Of a DNA stretch of 64,000 nucleotides, positions 8,766-17,301 are shown one piece after another (positions within the stretch are counted from its first letter, which is position 1; each line of letters begins with the position of its first letter). Source of the DNA: Candidatus Nyctobacter psychrophilus (GTDB lineage Bacteria > Vulcanimicrobiota > Vulcanimicrobiia > Vulcanimicrobiales > Vulcanimicrobiaceae); contig JACRTY010000005.1 of assembly GCA_014305025.1 (NCBI GenBank), positions 95,828 to 159,827 of the forward strand. The letters are read 5' to 3'. The position numbers and the translations under genes were made by a program. The notes below the pieces were generated by a model, which was given only the letters and a program-made list of their open reading frames with translations, was not told the origin of the DNA and searched no databases.

Positions 8766-9625
8766 CGACCGAACTCCGCCGTACCGAGCGAGGCGGTCGT
8801 GATGCGTCCGTCGCGCACGAAGGCGACCTCGGGAACACGGCTGCCGGCCGCGCCGTCCCCCGTCGCGATGAACGTCGCGATGCGCAGCTGCGTCGGTGCC
8901 AGATCGAGCGCGTACACCCGCGCGGTTGCGTCACCTTGGGCCCCGGCATGGGCCGTGCCACGCAGTGCTCCGAAGACGACAATGTCGCCGCTGGCCACGA
9001 GTTCCGCTCCCGGATTCACGTCGCCGACGACGACGACGCAGCCGACTTGCTGCAGCGAGCGGCCGCCGCGCAGGGTACCGCGATGATACAGCGTCGTGGG
9101 CACCACCCCCGGCGCAGCGCCCAGCGAGGGCCCGGCGCCCAGCGCCGACGCCACCCCCCCGGCCCGCGCGGCCGCGTCGAACCTGGGCCTGGCGACCGAC
9201 GCCTCGCCGTGCGCCCGCCGCGAGGCAATATCGGCTCGGGCGCCGGCGAAATCGGCATCGAGCGAGCGTGCCTCGGGGGTAAAATCGCCTCCACGACTTG
9301 CCCGAGCGGCGCGTTTGCGGGCGATGTTGGCGACGCTCGGACGCGGCGCCTCACCGAGATACGGCAGCGCGATGCGCCCGGCCAGCTCGCGCGCGTCCGG
9401 CGGACCGTAGATCCCGCGCAGCACGATGCCGAGCGAACCGATCGTTTGCACGAAGCCGCGCATGGCGTCGTCGGACGGAGGCGCCCCTTCGAAGATTGCG
9501 ATGGCTCGGCTGCCTCGGTAGAACTCCGGCCGTTCTTCTATGCCCGCCGCGACATCGCGGGCGGCAACGTCGAAAGAGCGTTCGCCGAAAACGAACTCGA
9601 GGCCGGCTGCGGTTCCGCGCAACAT
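8762..9625 (-). CDS. minC: Septum-site inhibitor MinC
   Basis: MinC inhibits FtsZ polymerisation away from midcell. The N-terminal domain (about 1-85, MLRGTAAGLEFVFGERSFD) is followed by an Ala/Arg-rich linker and the C-terminal beta-helix that binds MinD (GTLRGGRSLQQVGCVVVVGDVNPGAE split across 185-260). The frame is open further upstream to 9754, but I prefer the ATG at 9625: it is preceded by GGAGGG at five-base spacing and matches the family N-terminus. The upstream 43 residues, if translated, would be an unusual Cys-containing extension. Confidence 0.88.
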   Translation of the reverse strand: MLRGTAAGLEFVFGERSFDVAARDVAAGIEERPEFYRGSRAIAIFEGAPPSDDAMRGFVQTIGSLGIVLRGIYGPPDARELAGRIALPYLGEAPRPSVANIARKRAARASRGGDFTPEARSLDADFAGARADIASRRAHGEASVARPRFDAAARAGGVASALGAGPSLGAAPGVVPTTLYHRGTLRGGRSLQQVGCVVVVGDVNPGAELVASGDIVVFGALRGTAHAGAQGDATARVYALDLAPTQLRIATFIATGDGAAGSRVPEVAFVRDGRITTASLGTAEFGR

Positions 9626-9795
9626 TTGGCCCTCCGATGCAACGCGGATCCCGTACGGCCCTTCGTCATCCACATCCAATGCACAGCAATCCGGGTTTAT
9701 GCACATACCGGGGCCTGCTCGCGCGATGAGCGCTGTGGGCTCGCGTCGAATCAACGCTCCCCGGCCGCACGTGCCGGCTCGCCGAGGTAACCGCC

Positions 9796-11835
9796 ATGTC
9801 CGTCCGCCGTTTGGGTCACGCCCTCTTCTCTCTAGCCTTCATCGTGACGATGGTGCCGTCGCCCGCTCGGGCGATGTCGACCCAAGCCGAGGTCCAACAA
9901 GCCAAAGAACAAGAGAAGCAGATCATCGAGCAATACAACGTCGTCACCGATCCGCTCATGAATCGCTGGGTCGATCAGGTTAGCGACAAGTTGTGGAATC
10001 AAGTCGCGCGGCGCGACCTGCCGTACAACATCAAGATTCTCGATTCGCCCGACATCAACGCGTTTACGATCGGCGGCGGCTACGTCTACGTGAACTCCGG
10101 GCTGCTCGATTTCGTGCAGTCCGACGATGAGTTGGCCGGCGTGGTCGGGCACGAGACGGGGCACAACGAACGCCGTCATACCGTCACCTTGCCGGCGAAA
10201 GCTGAAGCGCTGAACCTGTTGTTCAGCATCGCGTCCATTTTTTCACCGTTCATCTACCGCTTCGGTCAATTGGCCGAGGCGGGGCTGATTTCGAAACAAG
10301 AGCGCTCCAACGAGCTGCAAGCCGACCAGTACGGATTGTTGCTGATGTCGCGCGCTGGTTACGACCCCGATTCGATGGTCTCGTTCATGAATCACATGGG
10401 CGCTGCCGAAGCGGAGCATTCGAGTCTCGTCGATAAGTATTTCGAAAGCCACCCCGGCTTTCCGAGCCGCGTCTCGCACCTGGTCGGTTACGAAGAACTC
10501 GATCCCAAGAAGCGCACGACCGACCAGATTCTCGTCCAGGCGCTGCATGATCAGAGCGAGGCGCGCTACAGCGTCGCCGCGCTGAAATTCGGCCAAGTGC
10601 TGCGCGCCGACCCGGGCAACACGATCGCACTGCTGCACTTGGGCGAAGCGCAGATCGCGCTCGGCGAGCCCGACAAGAGCCGTCAGACCCTCGCTGAGGC
10701 AGCTCAGAAGGGCACGAGCGAAACGCGCGCCGCGGCGCTCTCGCACATCGCCGCTTTACAAGAAAGCCAACCGCGCTTTACGCTGGGCAAGCCGAACTTG
10801 GCGCCGTTACGCGCCCAACTGGCCGACGTGGAAGCCCGCGAAACCCAAGCCGATGCGACGATCGCGGCCCGCCGCGACGACGGCAAAGACCTGATCAAGT
10901 CGGTCAATACGCGCGTCCAAAACGTGTCATACGGCATCCCCAACCTGGGCCGCGTTGCGGTCCGCCAGGGTAGCCGGCTCGACGCCGTCCTGAAGAACTT
11001 CAACGCGATGGGGCGCTACATCGACGCCGCCTTTACCAAATCGTCCGCCGTCATCAACGAAGTGGGGACGGTGCAGAAAAACCGCGAGAGCGGTCTGGTC
11101 AAAGAGAATGCGGACATCCTGCATGAGTTGGCCGCGCCGCTGGCGCTCGAGCCCGTTCCGGCGCAGTCCCTCGCGCTTTTGCCGTCGTATCCGCGCATGT
11201 TCGACGACATGGAGCTCTCCGATGGCGACATGGTCCGCGGGCTCGATGCGGCCCGCGGTTCACTGGCGTTACTCGACGTGTCGCTCGGCGACCTCAACGA
11301 TTTCGCCCAGCGCTTGAGCCGCTCGCAACTCGACTTCAACGGCGATATCAATCAGCTGGACTATAACGCCCTCCTGCCGCTGATGAAGAAGGCGACCGAT
11401 TCGCTTTCTAAGGCCGCGGTCGCCGGTTCTCAGGCGGAGCAACTGGTCAATCTCGCGCGGGCGCGGCAGTTACAGACGCGCATAACGATGCTCGGCGTCG
11501 GCTCGCCGCGAGACCGTTACGCGACGTTGCGCTACGCGCTGCAGCAGCGAGTCGGCAACAACGGCATCGAATACGCGACGAAGCTGCACGATGATTTGAC
11601 CTCGGGAGAAGTCGCGGCCGCATCGATCGTCGCTGCCGACACCAACACGACGCCCAGTTCCATCATCGACGAAGCGCGGTCGACGAACCGCACGGTCATC
11701 GATGTCGCCAACGAACGCGGGATGCGCTCGCAATCGCTGGAAATATTCCTGGGACTGGTCTACTTAGACTACAGCGACGATCCGCTCAAAGAAGCGCTCG
11801 TCCCGACGGGAGCGAGCAACGGCAACCACGATTAA
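9796..11835 (+). CDS. M48 family metalloprotease with TPR region
   Basis: A 679-residue exported zinc protease. A signal peptide (about 1-25, ending SPARA) precedes an M48 domain with HETGH at 119-123 and the third zinc ligand in SNELQADQYG. Fold and context resemble BepA-type periplasmic proteases that cut misfolded outer-membrane proteins. A TPR-like repeat region lies at about 250-340 (ALKFGQVLRADPGNTIALLHLGEAQIALGEPDKS), and the C-terminal 350 residues are helical with no family I recognise; that part is longer than in BepA. It diverges from minC and is followed after 25 bases by a DUF697-like gene. Confidence 0.9.
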   Translation: MSVRRLGHALFSLAFIVTMVPSPARAMSTQAEVQQAKEQEKQIIEQYNVVTDPLMNRWVDQVSDKLWNQVARRDLPYNIKILDSPDINAFTIGGGYVYVNSGLLDFVQSDDELAGVVGHETGHNERRHTVTLPAKAEALNLLFSIASIFSPFIYRFGQLAEAGLISKQERSNELQADQYGLLLMSRAGYDPDSMVSFMNHMGAAEAEHSSLVDKYFESHPGFPSRVSHLVGYEELDPKKRTTDQILVQALHDQSEARYSVAALKFGQVLRADPGNTIALLHLGEAQIALGEPDKSRQTLAEAAQKGTSETRAAALSHIAALQESQPRFTLGKPNLAPLRAQLADVEARETQADATIAARRDDGKDLIKSVNTRVQNVSYGIPNLGRVAVRQGSRLDAVLKNFNAMGRYIDAAFTKSSAVINEVGTVQKNRESGLVKENADILHELAAPLALEPVPAQSLALLPSYPRMFDDMELSDGDMVRGLDAARGSLALLDVSLGDLNDFAQRLSRSQLDFNGDINQLDYNALLPLMKKATDSLSKAAVAGSQAEQLVNLARARQLQTRITMLGVGSPRDRYATLRYALQQRVGNNGIEYATKLHDDLTSGEVAAASIVAADTNTTPSSIIDEARSTNRTVIDVANERGMRSQSLEIFLGLVYLDYSDDPLKEALVPTGASNGNHD

Positions 11836-11860
11836 CGCGGGGCACGCGGCGTTTCGCCTC

Positions 11861-12817
11861 GTGCGCCACGGTGCCAAAGCGCGCGCGGTCGGGACCGAAA
11901 GCCGCAAGCCGTTTCGCTTCCTGCTGTGCGGCGACCCCGGACTCGTCGCCGAGTTCCGAGCGCTGTTGTTGTTCGCGCGGCCTGACGCACTCGTCGCCGC
12001 GGATGCGCCCGCGACCCTCGAGACCGTCGATCTTCGGCGCATGAGCGTACCGGCGCCGCCGGACGCCAAGGCGATCATTTTTCTCGGCCGCGCGGGGGAC
12101 GTCGCCGGCGCTCGCCTCGACCTGTTGCGGCCCTTCAAGCTTCCGATCTTCGCTCTGACCGTCGATGAAGGCGCGGCCCACGGACCCCAACCGGCGCTTG
12201 CGCCGACCGCGGGCGCGGTCGCCGAATACGGCGTGCCGCGAATCAGCTTCGGCGCGCTGCGCGGGCGCGTCTTCGTGCACCTGATCGATCGCTGCAAGGG
12301 CGTTGAAGTGGCGGTCGGGCGTCGCCTCCCGGCGCTGCGCGAAACCGTGACGTCGAAGATTACCCGCGACGCCGCATCGTCGGCGCTCAAGATCGCCGCG
12401 GCCAGTGCCATCGTCGATAAGGTTCCGGTGCTCGGGATCGTCCTCGGCGCCGTGGCCTCGGCCGGCGACATGATCGCGATCACGGGTATTCAAGTCGCGC
12501 TCTTGATGCAGGTCGGCGCGACGTACGGCAAGGACCCCGACGTGCAGCGCATCTGGGACCTGCTGCCGGTCGTCGGCGGAGGCCTGGGCTGGCGGGCGCT
12601 CTCGCGTGAACTCGCGGGCTTCATTCCCGTCGCTGGGATTCCGATCAAGGCCGCCATCGCCTACGCCGGAACGATCGTCGTCGGAGAAAGCGCCGGCTTC
12701 TTCTTTGAAAACGGACATCACATGACGCCGGCCCAAGCCGCGCAGTTGTACGAAGAGCGCAAGAACGCCGCGCTCCTCTTCGTGCGGGATACGTTCCGCC
12801 GCTTCAGCCGTCGCTAG
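11861..12817 (+). CDS. DUF697-like membrane protein with N-terminal alpha/beta domain
   Basis: A 318-residue protein. Residues 20-120 look like a small alpha/beta domain (KPFRFLLCGDPGLVAEFRALLLF, KAIIFLGRAGD), reminiscent of a GTPase or receiver-like fold but without a P-loop. Residues about 160-290 are the DUF697/YcjF-type hydrophobic region, with paired helices (VPVLGIVLGAVASAGDMIAITGIQVALLMQVGATYG and FIPVAGIPIKAAIAYAGTIVVGESA). In related proteins this region follows a GTPase. Function unknown. GTG start, 25 bases after the M48 gene, likely same transcript. Its stop codon is the first triplet of the palindrome at 12815. Confidence 0.75.
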   Translation: MRHGAKARAVGTESRKPFRFLLCGDPGLVAEFRALLLFARPDALVAADAPATLETVDLRRMSVPAPPDAKAIIFLGRAGDVAGARLDLLRPFKLPIFALTVDEGAAHGPQPALAPTAGAVAEYGVPRISFGALRGRVFVHLIDRCKGVEVAVGRRLPALRETVTSKITRDAASSALKIAAASAIVDKVPVLGIVLGAVASAGDMIAITGIQVALLMQVGATYGKDPDVQRIWDLLPVVGGGLGWRALSRELAGFIPVAGIPIKAAIAYAGTIVVGESAGFFFENGHHMTPAQAAQLYEERKNAALLFVRDTFRRFSRR

Positions 12818-12920
12818 AGTGACGTTGATGTAGCGCGTGGCGTCGTCGCTACGCGGCTCATGTGCTAAAGCACACTTCGCCGCTAGGCTCCTCGCCACAC
12901 GCTACATCAACGCCACTCTA
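12815..12920. repeat. 106-base imperfect palindrome (MITE/REP-like or terminator)
   Basis: The outer arms, 12815-12840 and 12895-12920, are inverted copies with about two mismatches (TAGAGTGaCGTTGATGTAGC on one side, TAGAGTGgCGTTGATGTAGC on the other). Pairing continues inwards, imperfectly, to a central TGTGCTAAAGCACA hairpin. Total length and symmetry fit a miniature inverted-repeat element or a bacterial REP-type palindrome rather than a simple terminator, though it would terminate transcription of the DUF697 gene whose stop codon it contains. No target-site duplication is obvious. Only one copy is in this window. Confidence 0.7.
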
Positions 12921-12947
12921 ATCTCATCTAAGAGCCCGGAGCCCGTC

Positions 12948-13226
12948 TTACAAGGCGTCGTGGAGGCGAACGAGGTGGCTCAACAGCGCGCGCACATGGT
13001 CGCGCGCGAAGTTTTGCGTCAACAGGTCGGCGACGAGTTCGGGCGATAACGTTTGCCTGGCTTGCCCGGCGCTGCCGGTTCCACCGGCGGCGTGAAAGCC
13101 GTCGGCCGTTAAGCGCACGCTAGTCGTCGCGCCGGCCGGCTCCATACCGCCCCGGGTCGCCTCGCTGACGGAGAACGTCGCCGTCAAGTCGTTGGGGAAC
13201 GCGCCCGGGCCGTCCACGTCTTGCAC
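12948..13226 (-). CDS. Small hypothetical protein
   Basis: A 92-residue frame that I take as real because its GTG start is preceded by GGAGG at five-base spacing, and the gap between the palindrome and the aquaporin gene would otherwise be empty. The sequence reads as a short beta-rich N-terminal part ([30 protein letters not shown]) and a helical C-terminus ([30 protein letters not shown]). It has no cysteine, no signal peptide and no family I recognise. It diverges from the aquaporin gene. Confidence 0.5.
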   Translation of the reverse strand: MQDVDGPGAFPNDLTATFSVSEATRGGMEPAGATTSVRLTADGFHAAGGTGSAGQARQTLSPELVADLLTQNFARDHVRALLSHLVRLHDAL

Positions 13227-13354
13227 CGCTGCCTCCTACGAGAAGCGCAACACCGCCGCTTCTGCGTCGGTGCTACTTCGGGAACGCGCGAGGTCGACCT
13301 AGTAGGCAAACCGAAGGGGCGCGTCCGGCGCGCGTGTGCCGCTACCCGGAGGAG

Positions 13355-14116
13355 ATGAGGCCATGCCCAACCTCGGTCGTCGCGGCTTTTGCGGAGTTGG
13401 TCGGTACCTTTTGGCTCGTGTTCGGCGGCACCGGCAGTGCGGTGCTCGCCGCCGTCGTTCTGACGCCGCTGCACGTTCCCGTCGGCATCGGATTTGCGGG
13501 CGTGGCCCTGGCCTTTGGGCTTACGGTTCTCAACATGGCTTATGCGCTAGGCCACATCTGCGGTGCGCATTTCAACCCCGCCGTCACGATCGGGCTGTGG
13601 GCCGGCAAACGCTTTCCGGCTCGTGAAATTCTGCCGTACGTCATCGCCCAAGTGATCGGGGCCATCCTCGCCTCGGGCGTCCTCTACGCCATCGTCGCCG
13701 GGCATCCGGGATTCGCTTTACAACCGAACGGTTTGGCAGCTAACGGTTTCGGCGCCCACTCCCCGGGCGGGTACTGGCTGCGCTCGGCGATCATCACGGA
13801 GGTCGTCCTCACGGCGGGCTTCTTGATCGTCATTCTCGGGTCGACCGATGCACGTGCGCCGCGCGGTTTTGGACCGCTTGCCATCGGGCTTGCGCTGACC
13901 CTCATTCATCTCGTCAGCATCCCCGTCACGAACACGTCGGTCAATCCGGCGCGCTCGACCGGCCCCGCTGTTTTCGTCGGCGGCTGGGCGCTCGGACAGC
14001 TTTGGTTGTTTTGGCTTGCACCGATCGTCGGCGCCTTGCTCGCGGGGTTCGGGTACCGCATGTTTGCCGGTGAAGTGATCGACGCGAACGTAGCAGCGGC
14101 GACCGCCGACGTCTGA
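13355..14116 (+). CDS. aqpZ: Aquaporin (MIP family, AqpZ-like)
   Basis: A six-helix water channel. Both NPA boxes are intact ([11 protein letters not shown] and [18 protein letters not shown]); the latter matches AqpZ closely, including the selectivity-filter arginine. Helices run throughout, starting at [18 protein letters not shown]. The start is problematic. The well-placed ATG at 13363 (GGAGGAG seven bases upstream) is out of frame with the body; deletion of one G near 13375 would give the family-like [12 protein letters not shown]. In frame, ATG 13355 (directly abutting the Shine-Dalgarno) or GTG 13334 must be used. A one-base insertion or sequence error is possible. Confidence 0.88.
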   Translation: MRPCPTSVVAAFAELVGTFWLVFGGTGSAVLAAVVLTPLHVPVGIGFAGVALAFGLTVLNMAYALGHICGAHFNPAVTIGLWAGKRFPAREILPYVIAQVIGAILASGVLYAIVAGHPGFALQPNGLAANGFGAHSPGGYWLRSAIITEVVLTAGFLIVILGSTDARAPRGFGPLAIGLALTLIHLVSIPVTNTSVNPARSTGPAVFVGGWALGQLWLFWLAPIVGALLAGFGYRMFAGEVIDANVAAATADV

Positions 14117-14126
14117 ACCCGACATT

Positions 14127-14906
14127 TCAGCGTGGCGATTCGGGGTTGCCGGCCAGTGGCGTCGCGGCCAGATACGCCAACAGTTCGTCGTCGCTCAGAT
14201 GCGTAAACGGTGCAGCCAGCCGCGGGCGTACGAGCGCGGCGATGTCCGCGGCGACCGCGGCGCGCGCCGTCCGTCCGAGCGCCGCGCGGCGCGCCGCATA
14301 GCGGCGGACGAGTTCCCGTTCGGGCGCACCGAGGTCGCGTACCAGCGGATCGTCGTCCGCGTCGTGCTCCGCGAGCGGCGGCGCAGCAGCGCGCTCGAAG
14401 CGCGCGTCGCGCACGACGATCGTACCGGCCGCCATGTCGCCCAAGCGGCGGTTGCGGGGCGAGAGCAACGTCGCTAGCGCCGAGATCGCGTAGAAGCCCA
14501 GGGCGAATTCGAGGATGCGGATCGCGTTGCGGATGACCGAACTCGTAAAATCGAGCGCGAAGCCGCCGTCACGCACCACGCGGATGCCGATGAGCCGTTT
14601 TCCCGGCGTGCGACCGGACCACAACCACTCGAAGATGATGAAGTAACCGTCGAACAGCAAGAAGCCCGCCGCGACGAGTAGGCCGATCAGAACGGCCTGT
14701 TCGAGTTTCGTGGGCACGCTCGCAACGGCCGTCTCGTGCGCCCGGGGACCACTGGCCAACAGCGTTACGATGAGCGCGCCGATCAGGACGACGCTGACCT
14801 GAATCGCGATGTCGATGAAGACGGCGAAGAAGCGGCTCCCGAGGCCGGCGAGTTCATAGGAGAAAGCGACGCTCTCGCCCGTCGCGACGTCGACCGTGCG
14901 CTCGAT
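14127..14906 (-). CDS. RDD family membrane protein, no standard start codon
   Basis: The RDD domain spans most of the protein: FSYELAGLGSRFFAVFIDIAIQ, a second helix, then FEWLWSGRTPGKRLIGIRVVRDGG and a third helix pair ending LSPRNRRLGDMAAGTIVVRD; a charged 80-residue tail follows. The first standard start, TTG at 14759, would remove the conserved first helix. The open frame extends to 14909 and the family N-terminus (xERTVDVATGES) aligns with an ATC at 14906. An ATG at 14927 is in frame but followed after five codons by TAA (14912-14910). It is either an ATC start, a nonsense mutation or an error. It is divergent from SpoIIM, a common pairing in MoxR modules. Function of RDD proteins is mostly unknown. 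Confidence 0.75.
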   Translation of the reverse strand: MERTVDVATGESVAFSYELAGLGSRFFAVFIDIAIQVSVVLIGALIVTLLASGPRAHETAVASVPTKLEQAVLIGLLVAAGFLLFDGYFIIFEWLWSGRTPGKRLIGIRVVRDGGFALDFTSSVIRNAIRILEFALGFYAISALATLLSPRNRRLGDMAAGTIVVRDARFERAAAPPLAEHDADDDPLVRDLGAPERELVRRYAARRAALGRTARAAVAADIAALVRPRLAAPFTHLSDDELLAYLAATPLAGNPESPR

Positions 14907-14988
14907 GTGTTAAACCCTGTGGTTCATGGCAAGTCGCTATACTCGCCCCGCATGACAGGTTCCGCGCGCATCGGGCGGGGAAACGCGC

Positions 14989-15966
14989 ATGGTGCGCGAG
15001 CGAACGTTCACGGCACGCCGTCACGATGCTTGGCAGCGACTCGAGGACCTGCTGGCCAGCGTCGCCCGGAAGGGCGTGCGGCGTTGCGAGCCGGAGCGTC
15101 TGGAAGAGCTGGCGCTCCTGTACCGCTCCGTAACGTCGGACTTGGCTGCGGCGGCCAGCCGCGGGTACTCGCCCGAATTGCGCGCGTATCTCAATCGCTT
15201 GACGGCGCGGAGTTACGTCGTCGTCCATCCCGAGGCACAGAGCGCCGGCTGGACGCGCATCGCGACGTTCTTGGGGACGACCTTTCCGCGCGAAGTGCGC
15301 CGCTCGGGCGCGATCATCGCAGCGACGGCAGCCCTGTTCGTCGCGGCCTGGGTGGTCTCGTACTGGCTCGTGTCGCTGCGCCCGAGCAACGCCTACGCGC
15401 TCTTGCCCGCGAGCGAAATCCCGACGATCGGCAAAAGCCTGCACGACTCCAACTTCGGCTTCGATCGCACCTTGGCGCCGGCGATCTCGACCTTCATCAT
15501 CACCAACAACATTCAGGTCGCACTGCTCGCCTTCGCCGGCGGGATGAGCCTGGGCGTCGTGACCGTGTGGGAAGTGCTCAACAACGGCCTGATGCTGGGC
15601 GGCCTCGGTGCCCTCTTTGCGTCGCGCGGTTTCGGTACCGATTTCTGGGCGACGATCGCACCGCACGGCGTGATCGAACTGACGTCGATTCAAATCGCCG
15701 GCGGCGCCGGGCTCCTACTCGCTCAAGGCATTCTCGCGCCCGGGCGTCTGCGCCGCATCGACGCGCTCCAGGCCAATGCGCGGCGCGCCGGAGTCCTCAT
15801 GATCGGCGTCGCGGGATTACTCTGCATCGCGGGCACGATCGAGGGTTTCGTCACGCCGCAACGGACCACGGAGCTGTTTCGCTTCAGCTTCGGCGCGGTT
15901 ACGGCTGTCGCGTTATGCGCATACTTTGCCTTCGCAGGCCGTAGTGACCCCGGGTCGCTGGAGTAG
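14989..15966 (+). CDS. Stage II sporulation protein M-family membrane protein
   Basis: A 325-residue SpoIIM/DUF95-family protein. After a cytoplasmic helical N-terminus (about 1-100, LYRSVTSDLAAA... typical of this family) there are five or so membrane helices, including GAIIAATAALFVAAWVVSYWLV and the family block TFIITNNIQVALLAFAGGMSLGVVTVWEVLNNGLMLGGL, then HGVIELTSIQIAGGAGLLL. In non-spore-formers such genes sit with RDD, DUF58 and MoxR genes, as here, and appear to be an envelope module of unknown function. It converges on DUF58 with a three-base gap. Confidence 0.88.
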   Translation: MVRERTFTARRHDAWQRLEDLLASVARKGVRRCEPERLEELALLYRSVTSDLAAAASRGYSPELRAYLNRLTARSYVVVHPEAQSAGWTRIATFLGTTFPREVRRSGAIIAATAALFVAAWVVSYWLVSLRPSNAYALLPASEIPTIGKSLHDSNFGFDRTLAPAISTFIITNNIQVALLAFAGGMSLGVVTVWEVLNNGLMLGGLGALFASRGFGTDFWATIAPHGVIELTSIQIAGGAGLLLAQGILAPGRLRRIDALQANARRAGVLMIGVAGLLCIAGTIEGFVTPQRTTELFRFSFGAVTAVALCAYFAFAGRSDPGSLE

Positions 15967-15969
15967 ATG

Positions 15970-17301
15970 CTACAGCCGGCCGCGGGCTTTGATGTCGAGG
16001 TAGGTGTCGATGAGGGCGGTCGTCAGTTTGGGCGCCGGCACGTCAATGATGATGACCCCGCGGCCCCGCAAGGCGGCGACGGCTTTGGCCCGTTCGTCGG
16101 AAAGTCGCATCGCGACGGCGGTGCGAAAGGCGGCCGTCGGCGTATGAACGTCGGCGTCGAGCGCCGCGGCGAGCACCGCGTCGTTCATGAGGACGCACAC
16201 GACGAGATGGCGTGGGACCAGCGTCGCGACGCCGGCAAGCACGGCACGCGAGGTCACGGGGTCGAAGATGTCGGTGAAGAGCACGATTAGACTGCGTTTG
16301 GTATAACGCCGTCCGAGCGCGGCGCAGATCGTCTCGTAATCCGCCTCTTCCAAACATGGCTGCACGTCGTAGAGCGCTTGGGCCAGCGCGCGGAAGTGCG
16401 CGGCACCGCGGCGGGGTGCGAGTTCGAGGAGTGGGCGCGCCGCGAACGCCGTCACGCCGACGTTGTCGTCGGCCTGCTGCGCGACCCGGGCGACCGACAG
16501 CGCCGCCGTGAGCGCATAGTCGAATTTGCGCACGGTGCCGAGTCGCGGCGTCATCAAGCGGCCGCAATCGAGCGCGACGATCACATTCTGACTGCGCTCG
16601 GGTTCATATTGCGCGACCATCGTGCGTCCGCGCCGGGCGGTAGCTTTCCAATCGATGCGCCCAAAGCCGTCACCGTCGCTGTACTCGCGCAGGCTTTCGA
16701 ATTCGGTTCCGTCTCCCCGTAAACGCAAACGCCGCAGTCCCGCGTCGAGCAGCGTGCGGCGTTCCGCCAGCCGTCCGCTGCCCACGACGGCGGAGAGATC
16801 GGGAAAGATGCGCCCTTCTTCGTCGGCCTCGATCCGATAGCGGCGGCGCAGCAGCCCGATGCGATTCTCGCTCCATGCGTAGAACGGGCCGAAGCGCACG
16901 GCGCCTCGTTCGCGTGGTTCGATGTCCAGTTGCGCGCTCGCGCGGGAGCGTGGGGGAAGACGAACGACCGTTTCGCTCGCAGGGAAGGCGACCGCCGCGA
17001 GTACCGGCTCGACGATGCCGATCCGCACCGCGAGCGCTCCGCGGTTTTCGAGATCGTACGCGAGGTGGGATCGACGCCGCAAGGCAAGCGGCGGCAAGGC
17101 GCGCCGGATGATCCGCAGCGCGCCGGCGCCGGGGCCGAGCGCCGCATCGACGGCAGCAAGCGTGATGAGAGCGACCGCGCCGACCGCGACGAGCGGCAAC
17201 AGAACGGGCACGGCGCTGGCCAGCGCGAGCGTGAGCGCGACGCCGAACAAGGCCCAAATGCCGCGCGCCGACAACCACAGCGCCGGAAAGACCGGCCGCA
17301 T
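15970..17301 (-). CDS. DUF58 domain-containing protein
   Basis: A 443-residue protein with two N-terminal membrane helices (about 8-50), a beta-rich middle, and the DUF58 signature LREYSDGDGFGRIDWKATARRGRTMVAQYEPERSQNVIVALDCGRLM near residues 205-250, followed by a von Willebrand-like fold (LIVLFTDIFD). DUF58 proteins partner with MoxR ATPases. Its ATG overlaps the MoxR stop in ATGA (17298-17301 region), so the two are translationally coupled. Confidence 0.9.
   Translation of the reverse strand: MRPVFPALWLSARGIWALFGVALTLALASAVPVLLPLVAVGAVALITLAAVDAALGPGAGALRIIRRALPPLALRRRSHLAYDLENRGALAVRIGIVEPVLAAVAFPASETVVRLPPRSRASAQLDIEPRERGAVRFGPFYAWSENRIGLLRRRYRIEADEEGRIFPDLSAVVGSGRLAERRTLLDAGLRRLRLRGDGTEFESLREYSDGDGFGRIDWKATARRGRTMVAQYEPERSQNVIVALDCGRLMTPRLGTVRKFDYALTAALSVARVAQQADDNVGVTAFAARPLLELAPRRGAAHFRALAQALYDVQPCLEEADYETICAALGRRYTKRSLIVLFTDIFDPVTSRAVLAGVATLVPRHLVVCVLMNDAVLAAALDADVHTPTAAFRTAVAMRLSDERAKAVAALRGRGVIIIDVPAPKLTTALIDTYLDIKARGRL

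Noticed and set aside
14736..15944. 402-codon plus-strand frame overlapping RDD and SpoIIM
   Set aside because: Different frame from SpoIIM, Arg-rich with no recognisable domain; SpoIIM is clearly the coding frame.
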